NCBI RefSeq assembly: GCF_014960965.1
Contig: NZ_CP063169.1
Location: forward strand, 3,009,581 to 3,073,580
Source: Ruania alkalisoli
GTDB lineage: Bacteria > Actinomycetota > Actinomycetes > Actinomycetales > Beutenbergiaceae
DNA: 64,000 nucleotides
Direction: 5' to 3'
Positions 9,282 through 19,194 of this stretch are shown piece after piece; the first letter of the stretch is position 1, and each line of letters starts with the position of its first letter. A program made the position numbers and the translations under genes. The notes beneath the pieces were generated by a model, which ran no database searches, was not told the origin of the DNA, and saw only the letters and a list, made by a program, of their open reading frames with translations.

Positions 9282-10670
9282 TCAGTTCTCCGTGCACTGC
9301 AGGGTCTCGGAGGTCAGTGGCACCGCGTGCTCGGCGAGCCAGAGCTCCGGGTCGACCGTGGTGAGAGACTCATCCAGGTGCACTTCGAGGTGCAGGTGCG
9401 GTCCGGTCGAGTTGCCGTACGAACCGACCGCGCCGATCGTCTCGCCGACGGAGACCTGCTGGCCGGCCTGGACATAGACACCGTTGGGGTACATGTGCAC
9501 GTACCAGGTCCAGAACTTCTCCCCGTCGACCTCATGCTCGATGATCACCAACATGCTCGACCGACCGTCGCGCCCGACCCCGGCGTAGGTGACGGTGCCA
9601 TCGGCCACAGCGTGAATCGGCGTTCCGGCGGCCGCTGACATGTCCAGACCGGTGTGCTGACCGTAGGACCCCCAGATCGGGTGAACCCGGTTGCCATAGC
9701 GCGACGTGAGCTGGTAGTTGCCTTCGACCAGCGGTTGCACGATAGGTGGTGCAGTCGCTTCCACCTCGGAGGCGAGCACACCGTTGGCTTGCACGGGAGT
9801 CGTGACGCAGGAGCTGGGGATCCGCTCGGTCCCGCTCCGGCTCGCCGAGACGAGTGAGCGCAGCGAGGCCAACGGATCAGCCGCCAGCGCAGTGGATGCG
9901 CCAGAGAAGTCCGGGGTACCACCGGAGGTGAGGACGTCGTATGCGCTGTTCGCGGCCACCGGGTTGCCGGTCGCCATCTCCGTGGAGGTGGCGGGTGTGG
10001 CCGCACCGCTCAGCGGCACCACCGTGGTCAGCGCGCCGAGCGCGCCGAGGACAGCCAGGCGCGGTAGCCACCGGTAGGTCGTCCCGCCGCGCTGCGAAGC
10101 AGACCGCCGACGCGCAGCACGGCGCTGCTCGCGGTTGCTCGCGCTCTGACCGAGGACAACCTCACCGAAAGGATGGGCGGAGGTGGATGGCTTCTGCGCT
10201 GCAGCATCACCCGGCACATGCGCATCCATCGCAGCGTGCTCGCCTGCGACGTCGACGGGCACAACAGCCACCGCGTCACGATCCTGGACCTGGTCTTGGT
10301 TCTCGCCCAGCACGACCGGCCCTGTGGTGACCGCCTCCGCGCCGGACGCCATCTGCTCGTCCGAGATCGGCTGTGCACTCGTGCCCGGTGCGTCCGCGCG
10401 ATCATCACGATCAGGCGCCACGTCCTCGCGCGCGCCATCGGCAGCACGCTCGGCGGCCGCAGCACGCTCCCGCGCCCGGATCTCCCGGCGGGTCAGCGGC
10501 CGCTCCCGTTGTGACCCAGCGGAGGCGGGGCCACCCTGCTCACGCTGCGCGGCGAGGCGCAGCTGTCGCCGAGTCGGGAGCGCGTCAGCGGAAGACACAC
10601 GCTGAGGACTCACACGGCCTCCGGACGGGGGTCGGACGGGGATGGACAGTGGTTCGGGCGCACGTGGCAC
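9282..10670 (-). CDS. M23-family metallopeptidase (LytM-like), membrane-anchored
   Basis: Predicted cell-wall peptidase or murein-hydrolase regulator. The roughly 200-residue N-terminal region is charged and Ala/Arg/Glu-rich. One hydrophobic segment (LPRLAVLGALGALTTVVPLSGAA, about 200-222) would place the C-terminus outside. The M23 domain (about 320-455) has HTGLDMSAAAGTPIHA with the zinc ligands H-x(n)-D, WTWYVHMY, and the closing GPHLHLEVH. All metal ligands are present, so activity is likely. The GTG at 10670 is the furthest upstream start; a downstream GTG (VSPQRVSS) is possible. Confidence 0.9.
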   Translation of the reverse strand: MPRAPEPLSIPVRPPSGGRVSPQRVSSADALPTRRQLRLAAQREQGGPASAGSQRERPLTRREIRARERAAAAERAADGAREDVAPDRDDRADAPGTSAQPISDEQMASGAEAVTTGPVVLGENQDQVQDRDAVAVVPVDVAGEHAAMDAHVPGDAAAQKPSTSAHPFGEVVLGQSASNREQRRAARRRSASQRGGTTYRWLPRLAVLGALGALTTVVPLSGAATPATSTEMATGNPVAANSAYDVLTSGGTPDFSGASTALAADPLASLRSLVSASRSGTERIPSSCVTTPVQANGVLASEVEATAPPIVQPLVEGNYQLTSRYGNRVHPIWGSYGQHTGLDMSAAAGTPIHAVADGTVTYAGVGRDGRSSMLVIIEHEVDGEKFWTWYVHMYPNGVYVQAGQQVSVGETIGAVGSYGNSTGPHLHLEVHLDESLTTVDPELWLAEHAVPLTSETLQCTEN

Positions 10671-10834
10671 CCACGTTCATACGTCAGGGAAGGTGGCCAG
10701 TCTACGTCGAGTCCACCGGTGGTGAACAGCAAGCAAACCAGATCACGAAAGCATAACGGACAGCGCCGTCAAGAGTCCACACCCGCGCCGCGTGTGCGAG
10801 TCGTCTCACACCACACCTGTGCGAGAGTTTCACC

Positions 10835-11575
10835 ATGACTGCCGCAGCCGCAGGGACTCTCGCGACCGTCGTGCTCGTCGTCGAGGACGAGCCGGAGATC
10901 GCGAACCAGATCGCTCGCCGCCTCGAGGCCGAGGGGTGGCGCCCGCATATCGCGGGAACCGGGCCCGACGGCGTCCGGGCCGCCGAGGAACTCGGACCCG
11001 ACCTCATCGTGCTTGACGTGATGCTTCCGGGTATCGACGGCCTGGAGGTGTGCCGCCGGATCCAGGCCAGTCACGCCGGCGCCGGCACCACCGCTCCCCC
11101 GATCCTCATGCTCACCGCACGCGACGATGAGACCGACATGATCATCGGGCTGGGCGTGGGAGCCGACGACTACCTGACCAAGCCGTTCTCGATGCGCGAG
11201 CTACTCGCCCGACTGAAGGTCCTCCTCCGGCGGGTCGATCGCGCCCGTCAGGCGCCGCCGAACGGGGAGCACAGGGTGGCTGATGCCCCGCTCGCACTCG
11301 GCGACCTGGTCATCGACCGGGCCGCTCGACGAGTCATCCGCAACGGGAACGAAGCCCATCTGACCCCCACCGAGTTCGACCTGCTCGCCTGCCTCGCCCA
11401 GAGCCCGCGCACGGTGCTTTCCCGCGAACGACTGCTCGCCGAAGTCTGGGACTGGGTGGACGCCTCCGGCACGCGCACCGTGGACTCGCACGTGAAGGCG
11501 CTGCGCCGCAAGCTCGGTTCGGATCTGATCCGGACGGTGCACGGGGTCGGATACGCACTCGAACCGACCACATGA
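10835..11575 (+). CDS. Two-component response regulator, OmpR/PhoB type
   Basis: The receiver domain (about 12-130) has the acidic pair EDE near 17-19, phospho-acceptor Asp61 in LIVLDVMLPG, and the lysine of YLTKPFS. The C-terminal winged helix (about 150-245) contains HLTPTEFDLLACLAQ, RTVDSHVKALRRKL and VHGVGYAL, typical of OmpR/PhoB DNA-binding domains. The partner kinase starts ten bases after its stop. The signal and regulon are unknown. Confidence 0.95.
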   Translation: MTAAAAGTLATVVLVVEDEPEIANQIARRLEAEGWRPHIAGTGPDGVRAAEELGPDLIVLDVMLPGIDGLEVCRRIQASHAGAGTTAPPILMLTARDDETDMIIGLGVGADDYLTKPFSMRELLARLKVLLRRVDRARQAPPNGEHRVADAPLALGDLVIDRAARRVIRNGNEAHLTPTEFDLLACLAQSPRTVLSRERLLAEVWDWVDASGTRTVDSHVKALRRKLGSDLIRTVHGVGYALEPTT

Positions 11576-11585
11576 GACCGGCCCC

Positions 11586-12734
11586 ATGAGTCGGGCGGGA
11601 CGACTACGGCACGCACGGGGCGCCGTCAGTTGGCGTGACCGATTGGACGGCATCTACGGGGATCTGCGCCCGCTGGATCCGGTGCGCTCGATCAAGATGA
11701 AACTCATCGTGATCATCGGCGCCACCGTGGCCCTGTTCACGGTGGTGACCTGGATCGGGGACCGCTTCGAGTTCGGGGTGCTGCGGACGTTTCCGGTGGC
11801 CCTGGTGTGCTCGCTGGTGCTCACTCAGATCCTCGCACGCGGGATGACCCGGCCGCTGCGGGAGATGACCAGCGCGGCGGGCGCCATGGCACGCGGGGAC
11901 TACAGCCAGCGGGTGCACACCGACAGCCAGGACGAGGTGGGTCAGCTCGCCGCTGCGTTCAACTCCATGGCTCAGGACCTGGACACTCTCGATACCCAGC
12001 GCCGGGAAATGGTGGCCAATGTCTCCCACGAGCTGCGCACCCCGGTGGCCGCGCTACGCGCCCAGCTGGAGAATCTTGCCGACGGCGTGGTGGCACCCGA
12101 GCCCGAGGCGCTCGAGTCCGCCCTGACTCAGGTGGAACGACTCTCCCGGCTGATCACCTACCTGCTCGACCTGTCCCGCCTGGAGGCCGGCGCCGCCGAC
12201 CTCGATCTGAGCGATCTGGAGGTGTTGCCGTTCCTCGAGGACGCCGCCGCTCAGGCCCGCCCGGCAGCTGAGACCGGTCTGCACTGGCACGTCGGCGTCG
12301 AACCGGCGAGCCTTCGGCTACGCGCGGACGCCGAGCGCCTCCGGCAGGTCATCTTCAATCTGCTGCAGAACGCCTCACGGCACTCCCCGCCCGGCGGAAC
12401 CATCTGGCTGTCCGCGCGCGCGGACAGGGCGAGGGCCGCCGTCGTGATCGAGGTGCTGGACGAAGGGCAAGGGATCCCGGTGGCGGACCGGCAGAAGGTG
12501 TTCGAACGGTTCGAACGCGGCAATGCACCCGGGCAGCGCGGCGGCCAGAGCACCGGCGGCACAGGGCTGGGGCTGGCCATCGCGCGCTGGGCGGTGACCT
12601 TGCACGGTGGGACGATCGCGGTCGTCGACCCGCCCCACGGGTCCGGGGCGATGATCCGGGTGACGCTGCCAGCAGCTGGGCCCTCCCGGTCGGCCGACAG
12701 TCCCGGAACTGGACATCGCCCAGCCAGCCCGTGA
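11586..12734 (+). CDS. Sensor histidine kinase
   Basis: Partner of the preceding response regulator. Two hydrophobic segments (LIVIIGATVALFTVVTWIG, about 40-58; VALVCSLVLTQILA, about 71-84) are separated by only about 12 residues, so it has almost no extracytoplasmic sensor. A HAMP domain follows (PLREMTSAAGAMARGDYS). The phospho-acceptor His148 lies in NVSHELRTPVA. The ATPase domain has the N box (FNLLQNASRHS), G1 (DEGQGIP) and G2 (GGTGLGLAIA). With so short a loop, sensing is probably in the membrane or cytoplasm. Confidence 0.94.
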   Translation: MSRAGRLRHARGAVSWRDRLDGIYGDLRPLDPVRSIKMKLIVIIGATVALFTVVTWIGDRFEFGVLRTFPVALVCSLVLTQILARGMTRPLREMTSAAGAMARGDYSQRVHTDSQDEVGQLAAAFNSMAQDLDTLDTQRREMVANVSHELRTPVAALRAQLENLADGVVAPEPEALESALTQVERLSRLITYLLDLSRLEAGAADLDLSDLEVLPFLEDAAAQARPAAETGLHWHVGVEPASLRLRADAERLRQVIFNLLQNASRHSPPGGTIWLSARADRARAAVVIEVLDEGQGIPVADRQKVFERFERGNAPGQRGGQSTGGTGLGLAIARWAVTLHGGTIAVVDPPHGSGAMIRVTLPAAGPSRSADSPGTGHRPASP

Positions 12735-12899
12735 CCGACTGTTGACGAACGGTTGGCACCACGACCCGGACGGGTGTCAGTATCCGGGACTGATCGCGCA
12801 AACGCGCCGGGAATGGGCGCCCCCACCACCGTCGTTCGCCTAGGCTGGTGGCCAACACATCCACATCGCGATTCCAGCGTGAAAGAGGGCGATCCCCGA

Positions 12900-15800
12900 G
12901 TGTCCCAGCAGGCACCCCACGACGACACGTCAGCATCTGCGGCCTTCGGCGGTAACGAGTGGCTCATCGAAGAGATGTATGCCCAGTACCGCGAGGACAA
13001 GTCGCAGGTGGATCCGGCCTGGTGGGACTTCTTCGAGTCCTATTCGCCCCGCGAGGTGAACCCGGCCTCCTATGGGGAGGGCGAAGGGTCCGGCCAGACC
13101 GAGGCGCACCGTAGCGCCCGGCCCGCAGACACTCCGACACCGCCGAAGGCGCCCGCCACCCCGGCGCCGAGCACCCCGGCGGTGGTCCCGGCCCACCCGG
13201 TCGAACCCGCTCCGGCCAGCACTGCGCAGGCGAACGACACCACGGCACCGACCTTGACCGTGCAGGGCGATGTCCCGCCCGAGCCGCCGCTGGCGACAGC
13301 AGAGGCGCCCACGGCGGCCTATACACGCTCGATGACCGGCGGCGGACCCCGCGATGCCGGAGGTGACGACGAGGTCTCCAGGCTGCGGGGGCCGGCAGCT
13401 CGCGTCGTCACCAACATGGAGTCCAGCCTCGCCGTCCCCACGGCCACCAGTGTGCGCACGGTGCCGGCCAAGCTCCTCGTGGACAACCGGATCGTCCTCA
13501 ACAACCACCTGCGTCGTGGCCGTGGCGGGAAGGTGTCCTTCACCCACCTCATCGGCTTCGCGGTGGTCGAAGCGCTGGGCGACATGCCCGAGATGAACGC
13601 CGGCTACCGGACCGTCGATGGCAAGCCCGGGCAAGTGCGTCCCGCTCATGTCAACTTCGGTCTCGCGATCGACCTGGCCCGGCCGGACGGTACTCGCCAG
13701 CTGCTGGTCCCCTCGATCAAGGGTGCGGAGTCGATGGACTTCGCGGCGTTCTGGCGGGCCTACGAGGACGTGGTAGCCAAGGCACGCAACAACAACCTCA
13801 CCGTCGAGGACTTCGCCGGAACCACCATCACCCTGACCAACCCCGGCACCATCGGCACGGTCCACTCGGTACCCCGCCTGATGGAGGGCCAGGGCACGAT
13901 CGTCGGCGTCGGGGCAATGAACTACCCGGCCGAGTACCAGGGCGCGTCCCAGGAGACGATCGCCAAACTCGGCATCTCGAAGATCCTCACCATCACCTCC
14001 ACCTACGATCACCGGATCATCCAGGGCGCCCAGTCCGGTGACTTCCTGCGGATCGTGCACAGCAAGCTGATCGGTGAGGACGGCTTCTACGACCGCGTGT
14101 TCGCGGCCCTGCGCGTGCCATATGAGCCCGTGCGGTGGACCACCGACGTCTCGGCTGACTCCCCCGATGACCTCGGCAAGCCCGCGCGGGTCGCCGAGCT
14201 CATCCACGCCTACCGCTCCCGCGGTCATCTGCTCGCCGACACCGATCCGCTGGCTTACCGCCAGCGCAAGCACCCCGACCTGGACGTGCAGAACCATCAG
14301 CTCACGCTGTGGGACCTTGACCGCACCTTCCCGACCGGCGGGTTCGGCGGGAAACCGCGGATGCTGTTGCGGGACATCCTCGGGCTGTTGCGCAACTCCT
14401 ACTGCCGCACGATCGGCGCCGAGTACATGCACCTGCACGACGGTGCGCAGCGGCGATGGTTCCAGCAGCGACTCGAGTCCGGCTGGGCCAAGCCCGAGGT
14501 CGAGGAGCAGCGGCGCATCCTGCGCACCCTCAACGCCTCCGAGGCATTCGAGACCTTCCTGCAGACGAAGTTCGTCGGCCAGAAGCGCTTCAGCCTCGAA
14601 GGTGGGGAGTCACTGATCCCGCTGCTGGACCGGATACTGGAGCGCTCGGCCGAGGAGTCCCTGGACGAGGTCGGCATCGGGATGCCGCACCGTGGGCGGC
14701 TCAACGTCCTGGCGAACATCGCCGGGAAGTCCTACGCCCAGATCTTCGCGGAGTTCGAAGGCAACCAGGACCCGCGCACCGTGCAGGGCTCCGGAGACGT
14801 GAAGTACCACCTCGGCACCGAGGGGACGTTCACCGCCTCCTCCGGAGCGACCACGAAGGTCTACCTCGCCGCGAACCCCTCGCACCTGGAAGCCGTGAAC
14901 GGCGTGCTCGAGGGCGTGGTCCGCGCCAAGCAGGACCGCATCGACCTCGGCGGCGCCGGGTTCTCGGTGCTGCCGATCCTCATCCATGGCGATGCCGCGT
15001 TCGCAGGGCAAGGCGTCGTCACCGAGACTCTGCAGCTGTCCCAGCTGCGCGGCTACCGCACCGGCGGCACGGTGCACATCCTCATCAACAACCAGGTGGG
15101 GTTCACCACCGGAGCCTCCGCCTCACGATCGACGCTCTACGCCACCGACGTCGCCAAGGGGCTGCAGATCCCCATCTTCCACGTGAACGGGGACGACCCC
15201 GAGGCAGTCGCGCACGTGGCCGAACTGGCATTCGACTACCGGCAGCAGTTCAACAAGGACGTCATCATCGACATGGTGTGCTACCGCCGCCGTGGGCACA
15301 ACGAGGGCGACGACCCGTCGATGACGCAGCCGGTGATGACCTCCCTCATCGAGAAGAAGCGCAGCGTCCGCAAGCTGTACACCGAGGCGTTGGTCGGCCG
15401 CGGCGACATCACCGCCGACGAGGCCGAGGAGTTCCTCCAGCACTACAAGGGTGAGCTGGAGCGTGTCTTCACCGAGGCACGCGACGGCACTCAGCGTTCC
15501 ACCAGCACCCAGGTCGCCGGCCTCGAGCCGCCGGAGTCTCAGCTCGAAGACGCCGGGGTGATGGTGGGCTGGCAGACGGCCGTTCCGGCGAAGGTGGTCG
15601 AGCACATCGGCTCCGCGCATACCCGGCCACCCGAGGGCTTCAACGTCCATCCCAAGCTGAACCAGCTGCTGGAAAAGCGTGCCACGATGTCGACACAAGG
15701 CGCCGTGGACTGGGCGTTCGGCGAGATCCTCGCCTTCGGCAGCCTCCTCATCGAGGGAACTCCGGTGCGGCTCGCCGGCCAGGACTCCCGTCGCGGCACC

Positions 15801-16733
15801 TTCGTGCAGCGGCATGCCGTCCTGCACGACCGTCTCAACGGCGCCGAGTGGACGCCGCTGATGTACCTGACACCCGATCAGGCGAAGTTCTGGACGTACG
15901 ACTCCTCGCTGAGCGAATACGCCTGCCTCGCGTTCGAGTACGGCTACTCGGTGGAGCGCCCCGACGCGCTCGTCCTCTGGGAGGCCCAGTTCGGTGACTT
16001 CGTCAACGGCGCCCAGACCGTGATCGACGAGTTCATCTCCTCCGCTGAGCAGAAGTGGGGGCAGACGTCGTCGGTCGTGCTGCTCCTGCCGCACGGGTAC
16101 GAGGGGCAAGGCCCGGACCACTCCTCGGCACGCAAGGAACGCTTCCTGCAGCTCTCCGCCGAGGACAACATGATCGTGGCGGAGCCCTCCACCCCGGCCA
16201 ACCACTTCCACCTGCTGCGGCGGCAGGCATACCAGCGACCACGCCGCCCGCTGGTGGTGTTCACCCCGAAGCAGCTCCTGCGGCTCAAGGCGGCCACCTC
16301 CTCGCTGGAGGACTTCACCACCGGCACGTTCCAGCCGATTATCGGCGACACCGCCGTGGATCCGGGCAACGTCCGCCGGGTACTGCTGTGCAGTGGGCGC
16401 GTGTACTACGACCTGCTCGCCGAGCGCACCAAGCGGGAGGACGAATCCGTCGCCCTGGTACGGATCGAGCAGTTGTACCCGCTCGATGCCGGGGCCATCC
16501 AGGCCGAACTGGAGCGCTACCCGAACGCCGAGTTCGTGTGGGTGCAGGACGAGCCGCGCAACCAGGGCGCCTGGACCTACCTGATCACCCGGATGCCCGC
16601 CTACGCGCCGGTCGTGGCCGAGCGCGGCGTGCGGGTGATCTCCCGTCCGGCCTCGGCAGCACCGTCCGCGGGCACGGCGAGGAAGCACCAGGCTGAGCAG
16701 GCAACCCTGCTCGAGGAGGCGTTCGCCCAGTGA
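12900..16733 (+). CDS. kgd: Multifunctional 2-oxoglutarate metabolism enzyme (E2-E1 fusion, Kgd/SucA type)
   Basis: 1277 residues from GTG 12900, the start fitting the family N-terminus (FGGNEWLIEEMYAQYREDKS) and a GAGGG upstream. In order: an E1-type N-terminal helix, an Ala/Pro-rich linker, and a succinyltransferase (E2) catalytic domain without lipoyl domain, with its active-site motif DHRIIQGAQSGDF. The thiamine-diphosphate E1 domain follows (GMPHRGRLNVLANI, HGDAAFAGQGVV, NNQVGFTTGA, and the C-terminal EYGYSVERPDALVLWEAQFGD). This is the actinobacterial arrangement in which one chain supplies E1 and E2 of 2-oxoglutarate dehydrogenase and can also act as a decarboxylase or carboligase. The next gene overlaps by four bases. 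Confidence 0.96.
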   Translation: MSQQAPHDDTSASAAFGGNEWLIEEMYAQYREDKSQVDPAWWDFFESYSPREVNPASYGEGEGSGQTEAHRSARPADTPTPPKAPATPAPSTPAVVPAHPVEPAPASTAQANDTTAPTLTVQGDVPPEPPLATAEAPTAAYTRSMTGGGPRDAGGDDEVSRLRGPAARVVTNMESSLAVPTATSVRTVPAKLLVDNRIVLNNHLRRGRGGKVSFTHLIGFAVVEALGDMPEMNAGYRTVDGKPGQVRPAHVNFGLAIDLARPDGTRQLLVPSIKGAESMDFAAFWRAYEDVVAKARNNNLTVEDFAGTTITLTNPGTIGTVHSVPRLMEGQGTIVGVGAMNYPAEYQGASQETIAKLGISKILTITSTYDHRIIQGAQSGDFLRIVHSKLIGEDGFYDRVFAALRVPYEPVRWTTDVSADSPDDLGKPARVAELIHAYRSRGHLLADTDPLAYRQRKHPDLDVQNHQLTLWDLDRTFPTGGFGGKPRMLLRDILGLLRNSYCRTIGAEYMHLHDGAQRRWFQQRLESGWAKPEVEEQRRILRTLNASEAFETFLQTKFVGQKRFSLEGGESLIPLLDRILERSAEESLDEVGIGMPHRGRLNVLANIAGKSYAQIFAEFEGNQDPRTVQGSGDVKYHLGTEGTFTASSGATTKVYLAANPSHLEAVNGVLEGVVRAKQDRIDLGGAGFSVLPILIHGDAAFAGQGVVTETLQLSQLRGYRTGGTVHILINNQVGFTTGASASRSTLYATDVAKGLQIPIFHVNGDDPEAVAHVAELAFDYRQQFNKDVIIDMVCYRRRGHNEGDDPSMTQPVMTSLIEKKRSVRKLYTEALVGRGDITADEAEEFLQHYKGELERVFTEARDGTQRSTSTQVAGLEPPESQLEDAGVMVGWQTAVPAKVVEHIGSAHTRPPEGFNVHPKLNQLLEKRATMSTQGAVDWAFGEILAFGSLLIEGTPVRLAGQDSRRGTFVQRHAVLHDRLNGAEWTPLMYLTPDQAKFWTYDSSLSEYACLAFEYGYSVERPDALVLWEAQFGDFVNGAQTVIDEFISSAEQKWGQTSSVVLLLPHGYEGQGPDHSSARKERFLQLSAEDNMIVAEPSTPANHFHLLRRQAYQRPRRPLVVFTPKQLLRLKAATSSLEDFTTGTFQPIIGDTAVDPGNVRRVLLCSGRVYYDLLAERTKREDESVALVRIEQLYPLDAGAIQAELERYPNAEFVWVQDEPRNQGAWTYLITRMPAYAPVVAERGVRVISRPASAAPSAGTARKHQAEQATLLEEAFAQ

Positions 16734-17341
16734 GCAGCCGCGCCCCGGAAGCGCGCGACCGGTGGCGGATCTGCGTGGTCGGCGACGAGCTCGTTGCCGG
16801 AATCGGTGATGCCCGCGGGATGGGGTGGACCGGTCGTGTCGCCGCCCGCACCCGCAGTGAGGACCCGATCGAACTCTTCTGCCTCCCCGTGCCGGACGAG
16901 TCCACGACGGCGCTCTCGGGTCGCTGGGAGAGTGAGTGCAACCGCCGCTTCGGCACCGGGGAGAACCGTCTGGTGGTGGCGCCGGGTTCGGCGGACCTTC
17001 GCCAGGGCGTGTCCTTGGCCCGTAGCCGGCTCAACCTCGCCAACGTGCTCGATGACGCCTCGAACCGGAACATCCGCGCCTTCGTCATGGGCCCACCACC
17101 GCGCAGCGACGTCGATCCCGGCCAGCTCGCTGAGCTCTCGACCGCGTTCGCTGATGTCTGCGCACGCCGCCGGGTGCCGTATGTGGAGACCTACCAGCCG
17201 CTGCACGACCACGAACAGTGGCTCGCAGACCTGGCCTCCACCGGCGGGCGGCACCCGGAGCAGGCCGGATACGGTCTGCTCGCCTGGCTCGTGCTGCACA
17301 ACGGCTGGCACGAGTGGCTGGGCCTACCTCAGGACAGCTGA
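16730..17341 (+). CDS. GDSL/SGNH-like protein lacking the nucleophile serine
   Basis: A 203-residue protein whose start overlaps the kgd stop (GTGA), so it is probably co-translated. The fold outline is SGNH-hydrolase-like: block I reads VVGDELVAGIGDARGMGW and the last block reads STGGRHPEQAGYGLLAWL. In block I the usual Gly-Asp-Ser is Gly-Asp-Glu, and no Asp stands two or three residues before the block V histidine. The classical Ser-Asp-His triad is therefore incomplete, and esterase activity should not be assumed. Function unknown. Confidence 0.75.
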   Translation: MSSRAPEARDRWRICVVGDELVAGIGDARGMGWTGRVAARTRSEDPIELFCLPVPDESTTALSGRWESECNRRFGTGENRLVVAPGSADLRQGVSLARSRLNLANVLDDASNRNIRAFVMGPPPRSDVDPGQLAELSTAFADVCARRRVPYVETYQPLHDHEQWLADLASTGGRHPEQAGYGLLAWLVLHNGWHEWLGLPQDS

Positions 17342-17376
17342 CGACGTCACCACATGCGCGAACGCTGAGTGCTACG

Positions 17377-17535
17377 TCAGGTCGATGGCGGCGTGTCCGG
17401 CCTGCCGTCGTCGTCGATGTCATAGGCATCGACCTCCTCCGGATGGTGGCTCAGGTGCACGACTGCTGCCACCAGACCACCCCAGACGAGAACCAATGCG
17501 ACGATCATCATGATCACGGCAGAGACGTCCATCAT
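17377..17535 (-). CDS. MetS-like small subunit of the NSS transporter
   Basis: A 52-residue protein starting at ATG 17535, overlapping the transporter stop (ATGATG contains its TGA); a second ATG directly follows. It has one membrane helix (SAVIMMIVALVLVWGGLVAAVVHL) and an acidic C-terminal tail with HPEEVDAYDIDDDG. Tiny one-helix proteins of this form (MetS of the MetPS methionine/alanine system in corynebacteria) follow NSS-family transporter genes and are needed for transport. Size, topology and coupling all fit. Confidence 0.85.
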   Translation of the reverse strand: MMDVSAVIMMIVALVLVWGGLVAAVVHLSHHPEEVDAYDIDDDGRPDTPPST

Positions 17536-19073
17536 GCTTCCTTCCCGGGCGTTGGGGTGTTCCCCTGCCCTGCGTCATGAGCGGCCACCACGCCCTTGCG
17601 CCAGGGAATCACGGTCATGATCGCGGCGATCACCAGCAGGCCGATGGCCGAACCCCAGCCGTAGAGGGCGACGTAGCCGGAGGGCATCTCGCCATAACCG
17701 TCCTGGATCCTGCTGATCACCTGGGACACGAACATGAACCCGAGGATGAGCGGGGTGACCAGGCCCACCATCAGCTTCCAGAGCAGTCCCACCTTGAACG
17801 AGGACACCTCGTTGAGATGATCGCCCAGCATGCCGAGGCGCCGCAGCCCCCACGCCAGGGTGATCACCGAAGCGAGGCCGGCACCGACAATGCCGAAGTT
17901 ATTGGCGAAAGCATCCAGCACGTCCAGCAGGTTCAGGCCCGTGGTGGTGGGGAACAACAGCAGCGAGACAATCGCCATCACTCCACCGACCCCGAAGACC
18001 GATGCGTTCCGGCTGAGACCGAACTTGTCCTCGATAGCCGTGAGCACCACCTCCACGATGCTGACCAATGAGGTGATCCCCGCCAGCACGAGGGCGGTGA
18101 AGAACAGCACGCCGAAGAAGGCGCCACCGGGCATCGTGGAGATGATCGTCGGGAAGGCGATGAACGCCAACCCGATCCCGGAATCCGCGACCTCGCTGAC
18201 CCCCACACCGGCCGCCTGCGCCATGAATCCGAGCGTGGCGAACACACCGATCCCGGCAAGCAGCTCAAACCCGGAGTTGGAGAACGCGACCGTGAGTCCG
18301 GAGCCGGTGAGATTGGTCTTCTGCTTCAAGTGTGCCGCGTAGGTGATCATGATGCCGAAGCCGATGGAGAGGGAGAAGAAGATCTGGCCGTAGGCCGCCA
18401 CCCACACGTCGGCATCGGTCAGGGCAGACCAGTCGGGTGTGAACAACGCGTCCAACCCGTCGATCGCACCGGGGAGAGTAAGCGCCCGGACAACCAGCAC
18501 CAGGAAGATCGCCACCAGCAACGGAATGAAGATCATCGAGATCCTCGCGATCCCACCCTGGATTCCCCGCCAGTGTACGAGGAGGGCGAACACCCAGATC
18601 AACGCCAGCGGTATCGCCACCCCGGGCACCAGGGTCAGCCCCACGTCGAATCCGGCGTCTCCTTCTGCCTGCTGCAGGAACTGCCCGATCAGGAAGGCGC
18701 CAGGCTCCTCACCCCACGCTTCGGTCGCTGAGAAGCCGATGTAACGCACCGCCCACGCGATGATCACCGCGTAGTAGACCGCGATCACGAACGAGATCCC
18801 GACCTGCCACCAGCCGATCGACTCGGCACCACCACCGAGCCGGCGCCAGCTCAAGGGCGCCGATCCGCGGAACTTGTGCCCGATGGCGTAGTACATGAAC
18901 AACAGCGGGATGCCCGCAGTCATCAGTGCCACCAGGTAGGGGACGATGAAGGCACCTCCCCCGCCTTCATAGGCGACGTACGGGAAGCGCCAGATATTGC
19001 CGAGCCCGACGGCGGACCCGATCGCGGCGAAGATGAAGGCTCGCCGCCCCTTGAATTGCTGTCGTTCGCTCAT
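17532..19073 (-). CDS. Sodium-dependent (NSS/SNF family) transporter, MetP-like
   Basis: Secondary transporter of amino-acid-like solutes driven by sodium. The signature GSAVGLGNIWRFPYVAYEGG (about 17-36) forms the sodium- and substrate-binding part of helix 1, and about eleven or twelve hydrophobic segments follow. The start at ATG 19073 (MSERQQFKGRRAF) has AGAAGGA upstream and gives 513 residues, usual for bacterial NSS proteins; a longer upstream reading is unsupported. With the downstream small subunit it resembles MetPS, but the substrate is inferred. Confidence 0.92.
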   Translation of the reverse strand: MSERQQFKGRRAFIFAAIGSAVGLGNIWRFPYVAYEGGGGAFIVPYLVALMTAGIPLLFMYYAIGHKFRGSAPLSWRRLGGGAESIGWWQVGISFVIAVYYAVIIAWAVRYIGFSATEAWGEEPGAFLIGQFLQQAEGDAGFDVGLTLVPGVAIPLALIWVFALLVHWRGIQGGIARISMIFIPLLVAIFLVLVVRALTLPGAIDGLDALFTPDWSALTDADVWVAAYGQIFFSLSIGFGIMITYAAHLKQKTNLTGSGLTVAFSNSGFELLAGIGVFATLGFMAQAAGVGVSEVADSGIGLAFIAFPTIISTMPGGAFFGVLFFTALVLAGITSLVSIVEVVLTAIEDKFGLSRNASVFGVGGVMAIVSLLLFPTTTGLNLLDVLDAFANNFGIVGAGLASVITLAWGLRRLGMLGDHLNEVSSFKVGLLWKLMVGLVTPLILGFMFVSQVISRIQDGYGEMPSGYVALYGWGSAIGLLVIAAIMTVIPWRKGVVAAHDAGQGNTPTPGKEA

Positions 19074-19194
19074 CTGAAGTCCTTCTTCGCACTGAGACGA
19101 CGCGTTCACCCCACACACACCTGGCAACGCTTCAGGTGTGAGATCACGCACACGCTACCCCCGGCGCGCCGATCCGGCATCCGGAAGCGCCAGA

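Noticed and set aside
12930-16688. Two long open frames antisense to kgd
   Set aside because: No domains, and both lie entirely inside a gene with full catalytic motifs.
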